A stretch of DNA of 6,823 nucleotides from Planctomycetaceae bacterium. GTDB taxonomy: Bacteria; Planctomycetota; Planctomycetia; Pirellulales; Pirellulaceae. The translations under genes were made by a program, and so were the position numbers. How positions within the stretch are numbered: position 1 is the stretch's first letter; every line of letters starts with the position of its first letter. This document shows positions 1-6,490 of the stretch, piece after piece. Where the stretch lies: NCBI GenBank assembly GCA_007133715.1, contig SLMF01000381.1:1-6823 (forward strand). The letters are read 5' to 3'. The notes beneath the pieces were generated by a model that was not told where the DNA came from, made no database searches, and saw only the letters and a program-made list of their open reading frames with translations.

Positions 1-1
1 C

Positions 2-286
2 ACCACCGCGGACCCGCAGGCCGACTACGTCGACCGGATCCGGGGCGTCGACCTGCTGATTCACGAGTGCTTTTTCCCCGACGGAAATGAGCAGCAGGCT
101 CGGGAAACGGGCCACAGCTGCGCCAGCCAAGTGGCTCGCGTGGCCCAGCAGGCCGGGGTGGGCCGGTTGGTCCTGACCCATCTCCACCCGCTGGAAGACC
201 CGGCGGATCCCGTCGGCATCCGCAACCTGCAGGCCATTTTCCCCCAGACCACAATCGGCACCGACGGCCTGAGCTGCGAGTTCTGA
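2..286 (+). CDS. MBL-fold (RNase Z-like) metallo-hydrolase, C-terminal fragment
   Basis: This is the last 94 residues of a metallo-beta-lactamase-superfamily protein; the N-terminal part, with the main HxHxDH zinc site, lies outside the window. Visible signatures are a buried strand ending in LLIHECFF (about fragment residues 18-25), a GHS motif (37-39) followed by a helix, and LVLTHLHP (57-63), whose first His matches the last zinc ligand of the fold. The order IHE, GHS-helix, LTH is that of the RNase Z-like branch. Canonical tRNase Z proteins have a THxSxRY-type ending at this point, whereas this one has THLHPLED, so tRNA 3'-end processing should not be assumed; general hydrolase is the safer call. 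The protein ends normally with TGA at 284-286. It is the only plus-strand gene and converges on the PEP-CTERM gene with an 83-base gap. Family assignment is fairly sure; the substrate is unknown. Confidence 0.85.
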   Translation, partial: TTADPQADYVDRIRGVDLLIHECFFPDGNEQQARETGHSCASQVARVAQQAGVGRLVLTHLHPLEDPADPVGIRNLQAIFPQTTIGTDGLSCEF

Positions 287-333
287 CGGCCCGACATCCT
301 GTATTGCCCGCGCATTCCGCCTGCCGCATCGCG

Positions 334-362
334 CGGCAACGAAACGAGGTTGCCGGGCAACC
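334..362. terminator. Overlapping hairpins between convergent genes, possible bidirectional terminator
   Basis: Two alternative stem-loops share one arm. CGGCAAC (334-340) pairs with GTTGCCG (349-355) around an 8-base loop. Alternatively GGTTGCC (348-354) pairs with GGCAACC (356-362), in practice a 6-bp stem with a 3-base loop. They sit between the stop codon of the plus-strand hydrolase (286) and that of the minus-strand PEP-CTERM gene (370). No T-run follows on either strand, so this is not a textbook intrinsic terminator; the call rests on position and symmetry. Confidence 0.35.
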
Positions 363-369
363 GACGAAA

Positions 370-1386
370 TCAAGCTTTCCGGATCGGGCGGCGCTTCCGC
401 AACGAACGGCTCAGCGGCCATCCGGCCGTCAGCAACCCCCACATCACCAGCGTTCCCGGCTCAGGAACCACCGGAGACAACGCGTTCAGCTCATCGCCAT
501 AAATGAGCAAACTGCCGTCGACCGTGCTGGGTTGCAAACCAAGCTGCGACGCGGTCCGCCAGACGCTGAATTCGCCCGTGAAGTCGGTATACAGAATATC
601 GCCGGGCGAATACAGCGGCTGGCCCGTGGTGGCGTCCAGCAAATCCAGCGTGGGGGAACCCGTCGCTAGCGAGAAATACGCCTGATCCAACTCGGGATCC
701 AGAACGCCACGATCTCCGACATCCCACAGCCAAAGGGCGTTCAGGTCGTCTTCCGAGTCTAAGCCGAGGGCCGAATAGGCCGCAAAAACGTTATTCACAT
801 CGTTCAAAAAGATATTGCTCGACAAAAGACCTGAGGTCGGATCGACGGTCGGGGAACCGAAATCGATCGAGAAATACACGTTCGAACTGGGCCCGACGAG
901 CGACAAGGCGTTGATATCTTCCGTTTCGAACGGCGCCGACGGGCCACGCGTCAGACCCACTTGTTCCGTCGAGCGAAACAACACATTGCTATCGGCCGGC
1001 GGTTGCGATTGGAAAATCCCGCCCACAAACCCAGCGCCCTCGTTCTGGACTTGCTGCGCGACATCACTTCCGGGTACTCCCTGCGCGCCCGGGTCGACCG
1101 AAAAATGCACCTGCGACTGGCCGAACCGCCTAATCGGGTCCCACCCGAACGACAACGCGTTCAGATTATCGCCGCCAAACCCGCCGGGATCACGCTCCAG
1201 ACCCAAATCGGCACCGGATAACCAAGACGCCACCACGCCGTTCCGGGAGATCAGCACGTCCGCCGCCGACCAATCGGGCACCAACGAGTTCGCGCCGCGT
1301 TCCAACGAAAAGTAGATCGCACCCCAACTGCTGGAAGAAGCGACCAGCGTCGCGATCAGGACCACCAGAGCCTGTAAAGCCTTCAT
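370..1386 (-). CDS. PEP-CTERM sorting-domain surface protein with four internal repeats
   Basis: The 338-residue protein has a Sec signal peptide (residues 1 to about 23; hydrophobic ALVVLIATLVA, probable cleavage near SSWGA). It ends in a PEP-CTERM signal: VPEP at 307-310, a short hydrophobic segment to about 325 and a basic tail with RSLRKRR at 327-333. In this family the tail is recognised by an exosortase, which cleaves and sorts the protein to the envelope or exopolysaccharide. The mature region consists almost entirely of four copies of a repeat of about 70 residues, starting at residues 24, 93, 170 and 236. Each opens with a [YH]FS[LVI] strand and closes with D-x-[LI]-N-A-L. No catalytic motif is seen, so a structural or adhesive role is possible but unproven. 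The start is supported by GGGG (1394-1397) seven bases upstream of the ATG. It is the last gene of the minus-strand run, with 213 bases of possible promoter sequence before it. No exosortase gene is present here. Confidence 0.9.
   Translation of the reverse strand: MKALQALVVLIATLVASSSSWGAIYFSLERGANSLVPDWSAADVLISRNGVVASWLSGADLGLERDPGGFGGDNLNALSFGWDPIRRFGQSQVHFSVDPGAQGVPGSDVAQQVQNEGAGFVGGIFQSQPPADSNVLFRSTEQVGLTRGPSAPFETEDINALSLVGPSSNVYFSIDFGSPTVDPTSGLLSSNIFLNDVNNVFAAYSALGLDSEDDLNALWLWDVGDRGVLDPELDQAYFSLATGSPTLDLLDATTGQPLYSPGDILYTDFTGEFSVWRTASQLGLQPSTVDGSLLIYGDELNALSPVVPEPGTLVMWGLLTAGWPLSRSLRKRRPIRKA
475..1317 (-). repeat. Four tandem protein repeats (about 70 residues each)
   Basis: Repeat 1 is residues 24-79 (bases 1150-1317), repeat 2 is 93-163 (898-1110), repeat 3 is 170-220 (727-879) and repeat 4 is 236-304 (475-681). 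Shared landmarks in order are an opening IYFSL / VHFSV / VYFSI / AYFSL; a central hydrophobic DVL, NVL, NIF or DIL; LGL (VGL in repeat 2); and a closing DNLNAL / EDINAL / DDLNAL / DELNAL. Start-to-start spacing is 69, 77 and 66 residues. The copies have diverged strongly outside these landmarks, which suggests old duplications under structural constraint rather than recent DNA expansion. Confidence 0.75.
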
Positions 1387-1447
1387 TGCCGTTCCCCTAA
1401 TGTTTTAAGGCGGAATTACGCGTAGGGAGGGTGAGTTTCGCTTGTTT

Positions 1448-1461
1448 CGTGCGGCCGCACG
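1448..1461. promoter_or_regulatory. Perfect 14-bp palindrome upstream of PEP-CTERM gene
   Basis: CGTGCGGCCGCACG is its own reverse complement. Its near edge is 62 bases upstream of the PEP-CTERM start, a position compatible with an operator. No clear -35/-10 pair could be identified around it, so both regulator and promoter are unknown. In GC-rich DNA such a palindrome can also arise by chance. Confidence 0.3.
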
Positions 1462-1538
1462 CAACGGGGTCTTTCCGGTGGTCTGTCGCCCCCCCGAGCA
1501 TGGTGTCTGGCACTTTCCAATTGTTTTACACTAGCACA

Positions 1539-1564
1539 CGGGGGAACCTCGTTCAATCCCCCCG
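1539..1564. other. GC-rich inverted repeat in the intergenic gap
   Basis: CGGGGG (1539-1544) is complementary to CCCCCG (1559-1564) across a 14-base spacer. It lies between the end of the two-helix membrane protein gene and the start of the PEP-CTERM gene. The strands next to it have no T-run, so a terminator role is weak. It adjoins an imperfect palindrome (GTGTCTGGCAC, 1503-1513), and the pair could be a remnant of a dispersed intergenic repeat. Confidence 0.25.
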
Positions 1565-1577
1565 CAACGGTAAAACG

Positions 1578-1607
1578 AAAAAAATCAGTCCCGCCCCGGT
1601 TAAGGGG
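1578..1607 (-). terminator. Weak intrinsic terminator candidate for the two-helix membrane protein gene
   Basis: Read on the minus strand, CCCC (1607-1604) can pair with GGGG (1597-1594) over the stop codon. Nine bases further on is a run of seven T (1584-1578). The T-run is in a sensible place, 16 bases past the stop codon, but the stem is only 4 bp and too far from it, so the call is tentative. Confidence 0.25.
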
Positions 1608-2280
1608 TCAGCCGTTGCCGCAGGCGGACCAACGCTTCCGCAGGGACCTCCTGCTGAAAAAGATTCCGCTCCCCTTCTTCTCCACCCCCCGGACCGCCTC
1701 CCGCACGCGGAGTCCGCGGCAGACCGATCGCATCCAAACGGGCTTTCTGCTCGTCATTCATTTGAGCTAGTACCGCTTCAATTCTCACCTGGGCGTCCTC
1801 GTCCGAAAGATGTTCGGAAGTTTCGACATCCGCCAGTTGCTGGGTGACCACGGCGGCCTGCTCGGCGGTCAGGACGATCGCGATATCGCCGGTTAGCAGT
1901 TCGAGTTTTCGGACCAGCGTTGCCAACTCACGGCCCGGATTCACCCCCCCCATGCCAACGGCTCTGCCACTTCTGTCTGCTTCACCTTCGCCCGTCAAAG
2001 CTTCGATCTCCGTATCCGGCGGATAGGCCTCGGCCTGGGGAAAACCGGTCGGACCGCCAGAATCGGCGACAACATGCACGAACTGCCGCACTCCGAGCAA
2101 CCGCAAGGCGCCCAGGGTGCCCGCACTGCCCAACAGACCGCCAATCAGCAGGCCACCCAACCCGAGGGCGATGGTCTTTTGGCGGCGCTCCCGCTGCTGC
2201 ATCACCAGAGCGAACATCAGCGACAGCAGCATGACCAGAAGAATCCCCAGTCCGACGGCATCCAAAGGCAACCCCCACAT
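1600..2280 (-). CDS. Two-helix membrane protein with exported helical domain, function unknown
   Basis: I do not recognise a named family for this 226-residue protein. It has two hydrophobic segments, about residues 7-28 and 37-62, joined by a short, strongly basic loop (QQRERRQK, 29-36). By the positive-inside rule both ends face away from the cytoplasm. After a flexible acidic linker (about 72-115) comes a predicted helical region, 118-190. It contains LTAEQ (137-141) and NDEQKARL (175-182) in two similar amphipathic stretches, separated by an acidic LSDEDAQ (158-164) and ending in IGLPR. A Gly-rich stretch (194-200) and a charged tail (ending RQRLTP) follow. The repeated 'LTxEQ ... helix' pattern resembles periplasmic helical proteins in general but does not prove homology. 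The start is supported by AAGGGG (2287-2292) six bases before the ATG. It lies 244 bases downstream of the phosphoesterase and so may be transcribed separately. Confidence 0.8.
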   Translation of the reverse strand: MWGLPLDAVGLGILLVMLLSLMFALVMQQRERRQKTIALGLGGLLIGGLLGSAGTLGALRLLGVRQFVHVVADSGGPTGFPQAEAYPPDTEIEALTGEGEADRSGRAVGMGGVNPGRELATLVRKLELLTGDIAIVLTAEQAAVVTQQLADVETSEHLSDEDAQVRIEAVLAQMNDEQKARLDAIGLPRTPRAGGGPGGGEEGERNLFQQEVPAEALVRLRQRLTP

Positions 2281-2486
2281 GGTATTCCCCTTTATGTTAT
2301 GGAAACCTATCCCCAGAATTTACCGGCATCCGATCCGCGGAGCACGGTGGAGATGCGTTTCCCCAAAAGCCACGTCCGTCGCACACCGTGTGAAACGCAC
2401 GCGAGTTCAGGATCAGCTGGCCGCTCGGCATCTGGTGCCATGCGGGCTGACTGCAATCTACCACAGGCGTCTCCGGTTTGGGAGAG

Positions 2487-2513
2487 CCTGGCAGGGGCCA
2501 GGGAACCGGTTCC
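2487..2513 (-). terminator. Stem-loop and palindrome just after the phosphoesterase gene
   Basis: CCTGGC (2487-2492) and GCCAGG (2497-2502) form a 6-bp stem with a 4-base loop. It abuts a perfect 12-bp palindrome, GGAACCGGTTCC (2502-2513). Both lie within 40 bases of the phosphoesterase stop codon, on its downstream side. There is no T-run, so a factor-dependent end or an mRNA-stabilising 3' structure is as likely as intrinsic termination. Confidence 0.3.
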
Positions 2514-2524
2514 TCGCGGGCGGG

Positions 2525-3478
2525 TCAGCCGGGGCGGGTCCATTCGAACTGGGCGAACTGGTAATCGAAGCTGCCGTCAGGGAACAAGTCGACCACGCCG
2601 AAACAGGCGGGGAAGCCCCGGTAGGCGAGTTCTCGCCACCAAGCGCCGCAAACCGCGCCGCCGCAAATGAACGTCACGCCGCGATATTCGACGCGATCCA
2701 CGCGATGAGTGTGCCCGGAAAGCGCGAGCCGCACGTTGTGCCGCGAAAATAACTGAGCCAAATCCAGGGCGTCACGGGCCATCTGCCGCAACGGGATGCG
2801 GTACTCGTTCTCCGCCTCGTTCCACATCCCCCCCGTATCCAGCACGGTGACGCTGAGGATCGGGATGTGACAGACGACCAGGGCTGGCATGTCCGCCGGT
2901 TTGGCTTGCAAGTCCCGTTCCAGCCAATCGCGTTGCGCTTCGTCCAGATAGGCCTGGTAGCGGTTGTCGGCCGTGGGTTGGATGTCGTCCAGCACGTAGA
3001 TCCGCCAGCCGTTCTGGTCGAAACGATAATAGGTCCGCTCCAGATCGAACCGGTCGCAGAACAGGCGTTTGCCGTACTGCGGATGGTCGGGTGTCACGCC
3101 GCGGCGGCGGGACCAGCCGAGGACGTCATGGTTTCCCAGGCACGGATAGACGGTCAAATCGGTGTGATCCCGCACGATTTGTTGGTACAGATCAAACAGC
3201 AGCTCGGCGCGCGCCGCGTCCTGGTCGAAGACGTCCATCACCAGATCGCCGCCGGTCAAGATGAATTGCGGTTCCAGTTCGTGGACTGCTTCCAGACACT
3301 GAATAAAGCCTTGATCGGCGGCCAATTCCGGCTGGACATGGATATCGGTCAGATGAGCCAGGCGCAGCGGCGCGTCGGCCGACGGCGCGGCCGCCCGGCT
3401 GGTACCCCACGTCAACGGGGCGGACAGCGCGGCGGCAGTGGTTTCCAGAAAACGGCGGCGTGTGAGTGTCAGAGGCAT
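2525..3478 (-). CDS. Tat-exported calcineurin-like metallophosphoesterase
   Basis: This 317-residue protein starts with a twin-arginine signal (TRRRFLETTAA, residues 6-16, with an Ala-rich stretch to about 32), so it is predicted to fold and load metal before export. The catalytic core is complete. It has D45-I-H47 in LTDIH, GGD at 76-78, GNHD at 115-118, H204 in VVCHIP, and GHTH at 255-258. These are the two-metal ligands of the calcineurin-like phosphoesterase fold, which hydrolyses phosphomonoesters or diesters. The motif spacing resembles the CpdA/class III phosphodiesterase branch, but the exported location argues against cytoplasmic cAMP turnover; the real substrate cannot be read from the sequence. 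AGGAG (3488-3492) lies nine bases before the ATG. It follows the esterase gene by 120 bases on the same strand, so the two may share a transcript. The length is normal and no key residue is missing. Confidence 0.92.
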   Translation of the reverse strand: MPLTLTRRRFLETTAAALSAPLTWGTSRAAAPSADAPLRLAHLTDIHVQPELAADQGFIQCLEAVHELEPQFILTGGDLVMDVFDQDAARAELLFDLYQQIVRDHTDLTVYPCLGNHDVLGWSRRRGVTPDHPQYGKRLFCDRFDLERTYYRFDQNGWRIYVLDDIQPTADNRYQAYLDEAQRDWLERDLQAKPADMPALVVCHIPILSVTVLDTGGMWNEAENEYRIPLRQMARDALDLAQLFSRHNVRLALSGHTHRVDRVEYRGVTFICGGAVCGAWWRELAYRGFPACFGVVDLFPDGSFDYQFAQFEWTRPG

Positions 3479-3487
3479 GGAACAGGG

Positions 3488-3492
3488 CTCCT
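3488..3492 (-). promoter_or_regulatory. Ribosome-binding site of the phosphoesterase gene
   Basis: AGGAG on the minus strand, nine bases upstream of the ATG at 3478. It fixes the start so that the twin-arginine motif falls at residues 7-8, as expected for a Tat signal. Confidence 0.6.
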
Positions 3493-3598
3493 GCTGAGAG
3501 TTGCGTGGATGCGGTTACAGCCCGTGAACCGTCCAATGTACACCGGCACCCACGGCAATTCCAGCCTTCCCCCGCACGCCGCACGCTCGGGGAACCGC

Positions 3599-5017
3599 CT
3601 ACCAGCAATCACTGCGGAACGGCGATGCGGGCAAGCCCTCGCGATTCGACAGATTCGGCTCTGCCTCCTGATCCCACCCGAATCGCACCGCCACGGGCTC
3701 CGCGATGCCGTCGGCCGACACGACCACCGTATCGCCCACAATCCGCGCCTCGGCCGGGACAAACTGCTGATCCTCCCCCGCCAGGGTGAACCAGCTCAGC
3801 GGCTGGCCATCCCGCGACACCAACCCGCCGCCCACATGGTCAAACGAGACGATCGCTTCCCCGCCTTGAAACGCGACGTCGCGGAACAAGGGGCCCGAAT
3901 AGACCAGCTCCTCCTGACCGTAGGTCTTTGCCAAGGCCCACAATGCCAGTCGTTTCCCGACATCCTGCTTGTTCGCCGGGTGGATGTCATCCAGGTCACC
4001 GATATCCACGGTGACGGCCATCCCGGTGTGCGGCAGGCAAAGCGTCTTGAGCTGCGCCTCCCAGATGCCCGGCAAGGCGGTGGGCTCGCCGCGGTAACGG
4101 AAGGGGGCGAGTTGCACATAGTAGAACGGCATCTGCGGGTCGTTCCAAACCGTTCGCCAGCCGTGAATCAGGGCCTTCATCTTCTCGTGGTACAGCAGGC
4201 CTTCGCCCCGATTCGATTCGCCCTGATACCAGATTGCTCCCCGCACGGCCGTGGGCAGCAGCGGGTGGATCATGCCGTTGTACAAGGCCAGCGGCGACTG
4301 GTGATTCACGCGACCCTCGGCGGTCCGGCGGGGATACTGGTCCAGATTATCGGCGATCTCATGCAGTGCCGGGACGTGCTGGAAACCGGCCGGGGGGGTC
4401 CAAGGTTCGATGCGGGTGCCGCCCCAGTTGGAACCGATCAGACCAATCGGCACGTCCAGCTGCTGGTGCAGGTGTCGGCCGAAATAGTAACCCACGGCGG
4501 AAAACTGCGCCACCGTGTCCGGCGTGCAAACCTGCCAACCGCCGGAAGGAACGTCCTCCTGCGGCGACTCGGCCGGCGTGTTCGCGATCTTGATGTGGCG
4601 GATTTGTGGAAAATTACCGGCCGCAATCTCCTCCTGCGGATTGGCCGACGCGGCCACGGTCCAAGCCATGTTCGATTGGCCCGAACATACCCAAACCTCC
4701 CCAATCAGAATGTTCTCCAACTCGAGGGTGCGAGAAGCCGTTATGGTCAGCCTGTGCGGGCCACCCGCCGCTTGTGGCGGCAGTTCCACCTGCCACCGAC
4801 CGTCGTCCCCCGCCGTGGTCGTCGCCTCTGCCGCTCCCAAGCCAACGGTGACCGCGGTGCCCGGCGATTCCCAGCCCCAAATCGGCAACGGTCGCTCACG
4901 CTGCAGCACCATGTTGTCCCCAATCACGGCAGGCAGCTTCAACTCGGCTTGCAAACCCTCCGGAAGCAAACCCAACAGCAAACCCAACACCGCAAACCAC
5001 CAAGTACGTGTCTTCAT
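3599..5017 (-). CDS. Secreted sialate O-acetylesterase-like SGNH esterase
   Basis: This is a 472-residue carbohydrate esterase of the sialate O-acetylesterase (SASA) family, which removes O-acetyl groups from sugars. A Sec signal peptide (MKTRTWWFAVLGLLLGLL, cleavage near LQA at 22-24) is followed by the N-terminal beta-sandwich typical of the family (LPAVIGDNMVLQRE, 28-41, through about 100). The SGNH core has GQSNM with the nucleophile S115, SNWGGT at 196-201, WYQGESN at 263-269, and DLDDIHP at 341-347 with the catalytic H346. The ending NLSNREGLPASPFRSD (455-470) is the normal family terminus, so the protein is full length. The frame stays open upstream to 5158, but the start at 5017 is preferred because the signal peptide begins there and AAGGAG sits ten bases ahead. 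The true substrate need not be sialic acid; in planctomycetes such enzymes probably act on acetylated plant or algal glycans (inference). It is followed by the phosphoesterase after 120 bases. Confidence 0.93.
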   Translation of the reverse strand: MKTRTWWFAVLGLLLGLLPEGLQAELKLPAVIGDNMVLQRERPLPIWGWESPGTAVTVGLGAAEATTTAGDDGRWQVELPPQAAGGPHRLTITASRTLELENILIGEVWVCSGQSNMAWTVAASANPQEEIAAGNFPQIRHIKIANTPAESPQEDVPSGGWQVCTPDTVAQFSAVGYYFGRHLHQQLDVPIGLIGSNWGGTRIEPWTPPAGFQHVPALHEIADNLDQYPRRTAEGRVNHQSPLALYNGMIHPLLPTAVRGAIWYQGESNRGEGLLYHEKMKALIHGWRTVWNDPQMPFYYVQLAPFRYRGEPTALPGIWEAQLKTLCLPHTGMAVTVDIGDLDDIHPANKQDVGKRLALWALAKTYGQEELVYSGPLFRDVAFQGGEAIVSFDHVGGGLVSRDGQPLSWFTLAGEDQQFVPAEARIVGDTVVVSADGIAEPVAVRFGWDQEAEPNLSNREGLPASPFRSDCW

Positions 5018-5027
5018 CGTCGCGATA

Positions 5028-5033
5028 CTCCTT
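5028..5033 (-). promoter_or_regulatory. Ribosome-binding site deciding the esterase start
   Basis: AAGGAG on the minus strand lies ten bases before the ATG at 5017. It supports this start over the longer open frame reaching 5158, whose extra 47 residues would bury the signal peptide. Confidence 0.65.
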
Positions 5034-5182
5034 CGGTGCAAAGACAAGAATTCAAGAACCAGGCAGCCCTCCGGCACCCGCCCGTCGCCAACTGCCAAAG
5101 CCCCATTCTCCAACCCGCCGCAACGGCTGGCAAGATGGCTCACCTCGCTAATCGCCACCGCGACAAACTTCGGGCTCTGAAT

Positions 5183-5209
5183 CGGAACAATTCACCTTAA
5201 TTTGTTCCG
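5183..5209 (-). terminator. Stem-loop terminator candidate after the barrel protein gene
   Basis: CGGAACAA (5183-5190) is perfectly complementary to TTGTTCCG (5202-5209). The 8-bp stem has an 11-base loop and can extend by two A-T pairs past a single-base bulge. It begins 11 bases after the barrel gene's stop codon, the usual place for a transcript end. There is no T-run behind it, so the mode of termination is uncertain. It separates the barrel gene from the esterase gene. Confidence 0.45.
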
Positions 5210-5220
5210 CGCGCGAGGAG

Positions 5221-6432
5221 CTACCAGCGGTAGTCCAGACCCAGGTTCAGACCCTGGAGCCAGAGGGCGGAGCCGGCGAGTTGTGCGGCGGGGCGAGCGG
5301 GGCCATCGAGCGGGCGATCGCCGATCTGTGACGTGTTGACGGTCCGGTCGAGTTGGTCGCCGGTTCGCGCGACATCATGCAGCAGGATCAGTGAATAGCC
5401 GCAGGCCAAGGACAGGCGTCGGTTCAACCGCAGGCCGCTTTGAATACCCAATTCGGGGAGCACTGCGAACCGGTGGTCGGAAGAGGTGCCGATGTTGGTC
5501 GGCAGTGCGAGCAGGGCTCCCGGGGTGGTCTGGGGATCCAGGCCGGGGATTTGAGCGGCCGTCTCGCCGCGGATCCGGGATTGCCGGCGCAGGTTACCCA
5601 CAGCGGCTTTGGCGGACAGCTCGAACGAACCGCGATCTCGCCGGAATTCGAACGCCACGCCCCCTTGGACGCCGTGGAAATCGTTGCCGGTTGAAATGCG
5701 ATCGGCCAGTTCGAACCGGGTGTCCAGCGGCACGATGCCGTCGCGTTCGACGGAGGTGAGTTGCTCGCGAATGCGGAGCGACTCGCCGAAGTGGAAGTAG
5801 CGGTAACCGGCGAGCCAGTCGAGTTGGCCACGAGCGTCTCGACGGCCGGTCCCGCGGGCCTGCAATTCGGCCGAGTAGATGTCGCTGGAACCGGAGACGT
5901 CGATGCGTCCGTCCAGGACTCCGGGAAACACCACCAGCTGGCTGTCTTCCTGTTGATTGCCTGCGTTGAAGAACGGGCGTGCCAGAACCGGCTGGTCGAA
6001 CCAACTGGCAGAAAAAACACCCGATCGACGGTCGTCGGCGACATACAGGAAGCTCCCTTCCACGGCGACCGGAGACGGGGTATCCAGCCAGCGGGCCAGG
6101 GTCCATCTTCCTCCCGAGCGAATTTGGTCATCGATCGCATGGTCGCCGAACAGAACTTCGACGCCCGGGGTGTTCAACACGCCAGCCATGGCCCGTGGCG
6201 TTCCCTGCGGGCTGGAGGTCACCAGCGGCGGGAGCCGGTTTCCCTTGGTCCACCAGAGCAGATAGTCGGCCCGCAGTTGCCAACCTTCCGGAGTGGCAGC
6301 CAAGCAGGAATCGCACGGCCGGCCCCCCTCCTGCGCGCGTACCGGGTGCGCAGCCCACGCGAGCAGGCACACGAGAAGCAAGCCAACCAAAGTGGCCTGC
6401 GTGCGAGCGACACAACCGGTGAGTCGAGACAT
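5221..6432 (-). CDS. BBP7 family outer-membrane beta-barrel protein
   Basis: This 403-residue protein matches the planctomycete BBP7 barrel family. A signal peptide (residues 1 to about 33; hydrophobic LVGLLLVCLLAWAA, cleavage near VRA) is followed by a short Cys-containing linker (C40, C43) and the family's hallmark ADYLLWWTKGNRLPPL (55-70). Alternating amphipathic strands follow, including LAGYRYFHFGESLRI (207-221), FHGVQGGVAFEF (252-263), ELSAKAAVGN (271-280), RLSLACGYSLILLHDV (339-354) and a last strand GLNLGLDYRW (394-403). The final aromatic residue is the usual signal for outer-membrane barrel insertion. The ligand or pore role is unknown for the family. The frame continues upstream to a GTG at 6513, but the ATG at 6432 is chosen because a seven-G ribosome-binding stretch lies six bases before it and the signal peptide begins there. 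It is the first minus-strand gene in view and is probably transcribed alone. Confidence 0.92.
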   Translation of the reverse strand: MSRLTGCVARTQATLVGLLLVCLLAWAAHPVRAQEGGRPCDSCLAATPEGWQLRADYLLWWTKGNRLPPLVTSSPQGTPRAMAGVLNTPGVEVLFGDHAIDDQIRSGGRWTLARWLDTPSPVAVEGSFLYVADDRRSGVFSASWFDQPVLARPFFNAGNQQEDSQLVVFPGVLDGRIDVSGSSDIYSAELQARGTGRRDARGQLDWLAGYRYFHFGESLRIREQLTSVERDGIVPLDTRFELADRISTGNDFHGVQGGVAFEFRRDRGSFELSAKAAVGNLRRQSRIRGETAAQIPGLDPQTTPGALLALPTNIGTSSDHRFAVLPELGIQSGLRLNRRLSLACGYSLILLHDVARTGDQLDRTVNTSQIGDRPLDGPARPAAQLAGSALWLQGLNLGLDYRW

Positions 6433-6438
6433 ATCCAG

Positions 6439-6445
6439 CCCCCCC
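6439..6445 (-). promoter_or_regulatory. G-run ribosome-binding site of the barrel gene
   Basis: Seven consecutive G on the minus strand, six bases before the ATG at 6432. Its upstream edge overlaps a small inverted repeat (CCGTC 6444-6448 / GACGG 6451-6455) that could partly mask it in the mRNA. The run supports 6432 over the GTG at 6513, which has no such site. Confidence 0.5.
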
Positions 6446-6490
6446 GTCGAGACGGCCTTCACTGTCCGACTCGCATCCGAGCCAGCCTGC

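Noticed and set aside
1508..1524. Sigma-54-like element (TGGCAC followed by TTG), which would be notable because some PEP-CTERM systems use sigma-54 control
   Set aside because: The spacing is two bases too long for the -24/-12 consensus, the TTG is not followed by C, and it points along the plus strand, away from the PEP-CTERM start.
2307..2543. A 78-codon minus-strand frame overlapping the end of the phosphoesterase gene
   Set aside because: It has no domain, no convincing ribosome-binding site, and an Arg/Pro-rich composition typical of out-of-frame GC-rich DNA.
5018..5158. A longer N-terminus for the esterase gene starting at 5158
   Set aside because: The extra 47 residues would precede a clear signal peptide; AAGGAG sits at the right distance before the ATG at 5017.
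2867..5200. A 777-codon plus-strand open frame antisense to the esterase and phosphoesterase genes
   Set aside because: It lies in exact codon register opposite both minus-strand genes. In that register a plus-strand stop requires a TTA, CTA or TCA codon on the minus strand, and these are rare in GC-rich genes, so a long open frame is expected. Its translation has no domain, whereas both minus-strand genes have complete catalytic motifs and signal peptides.
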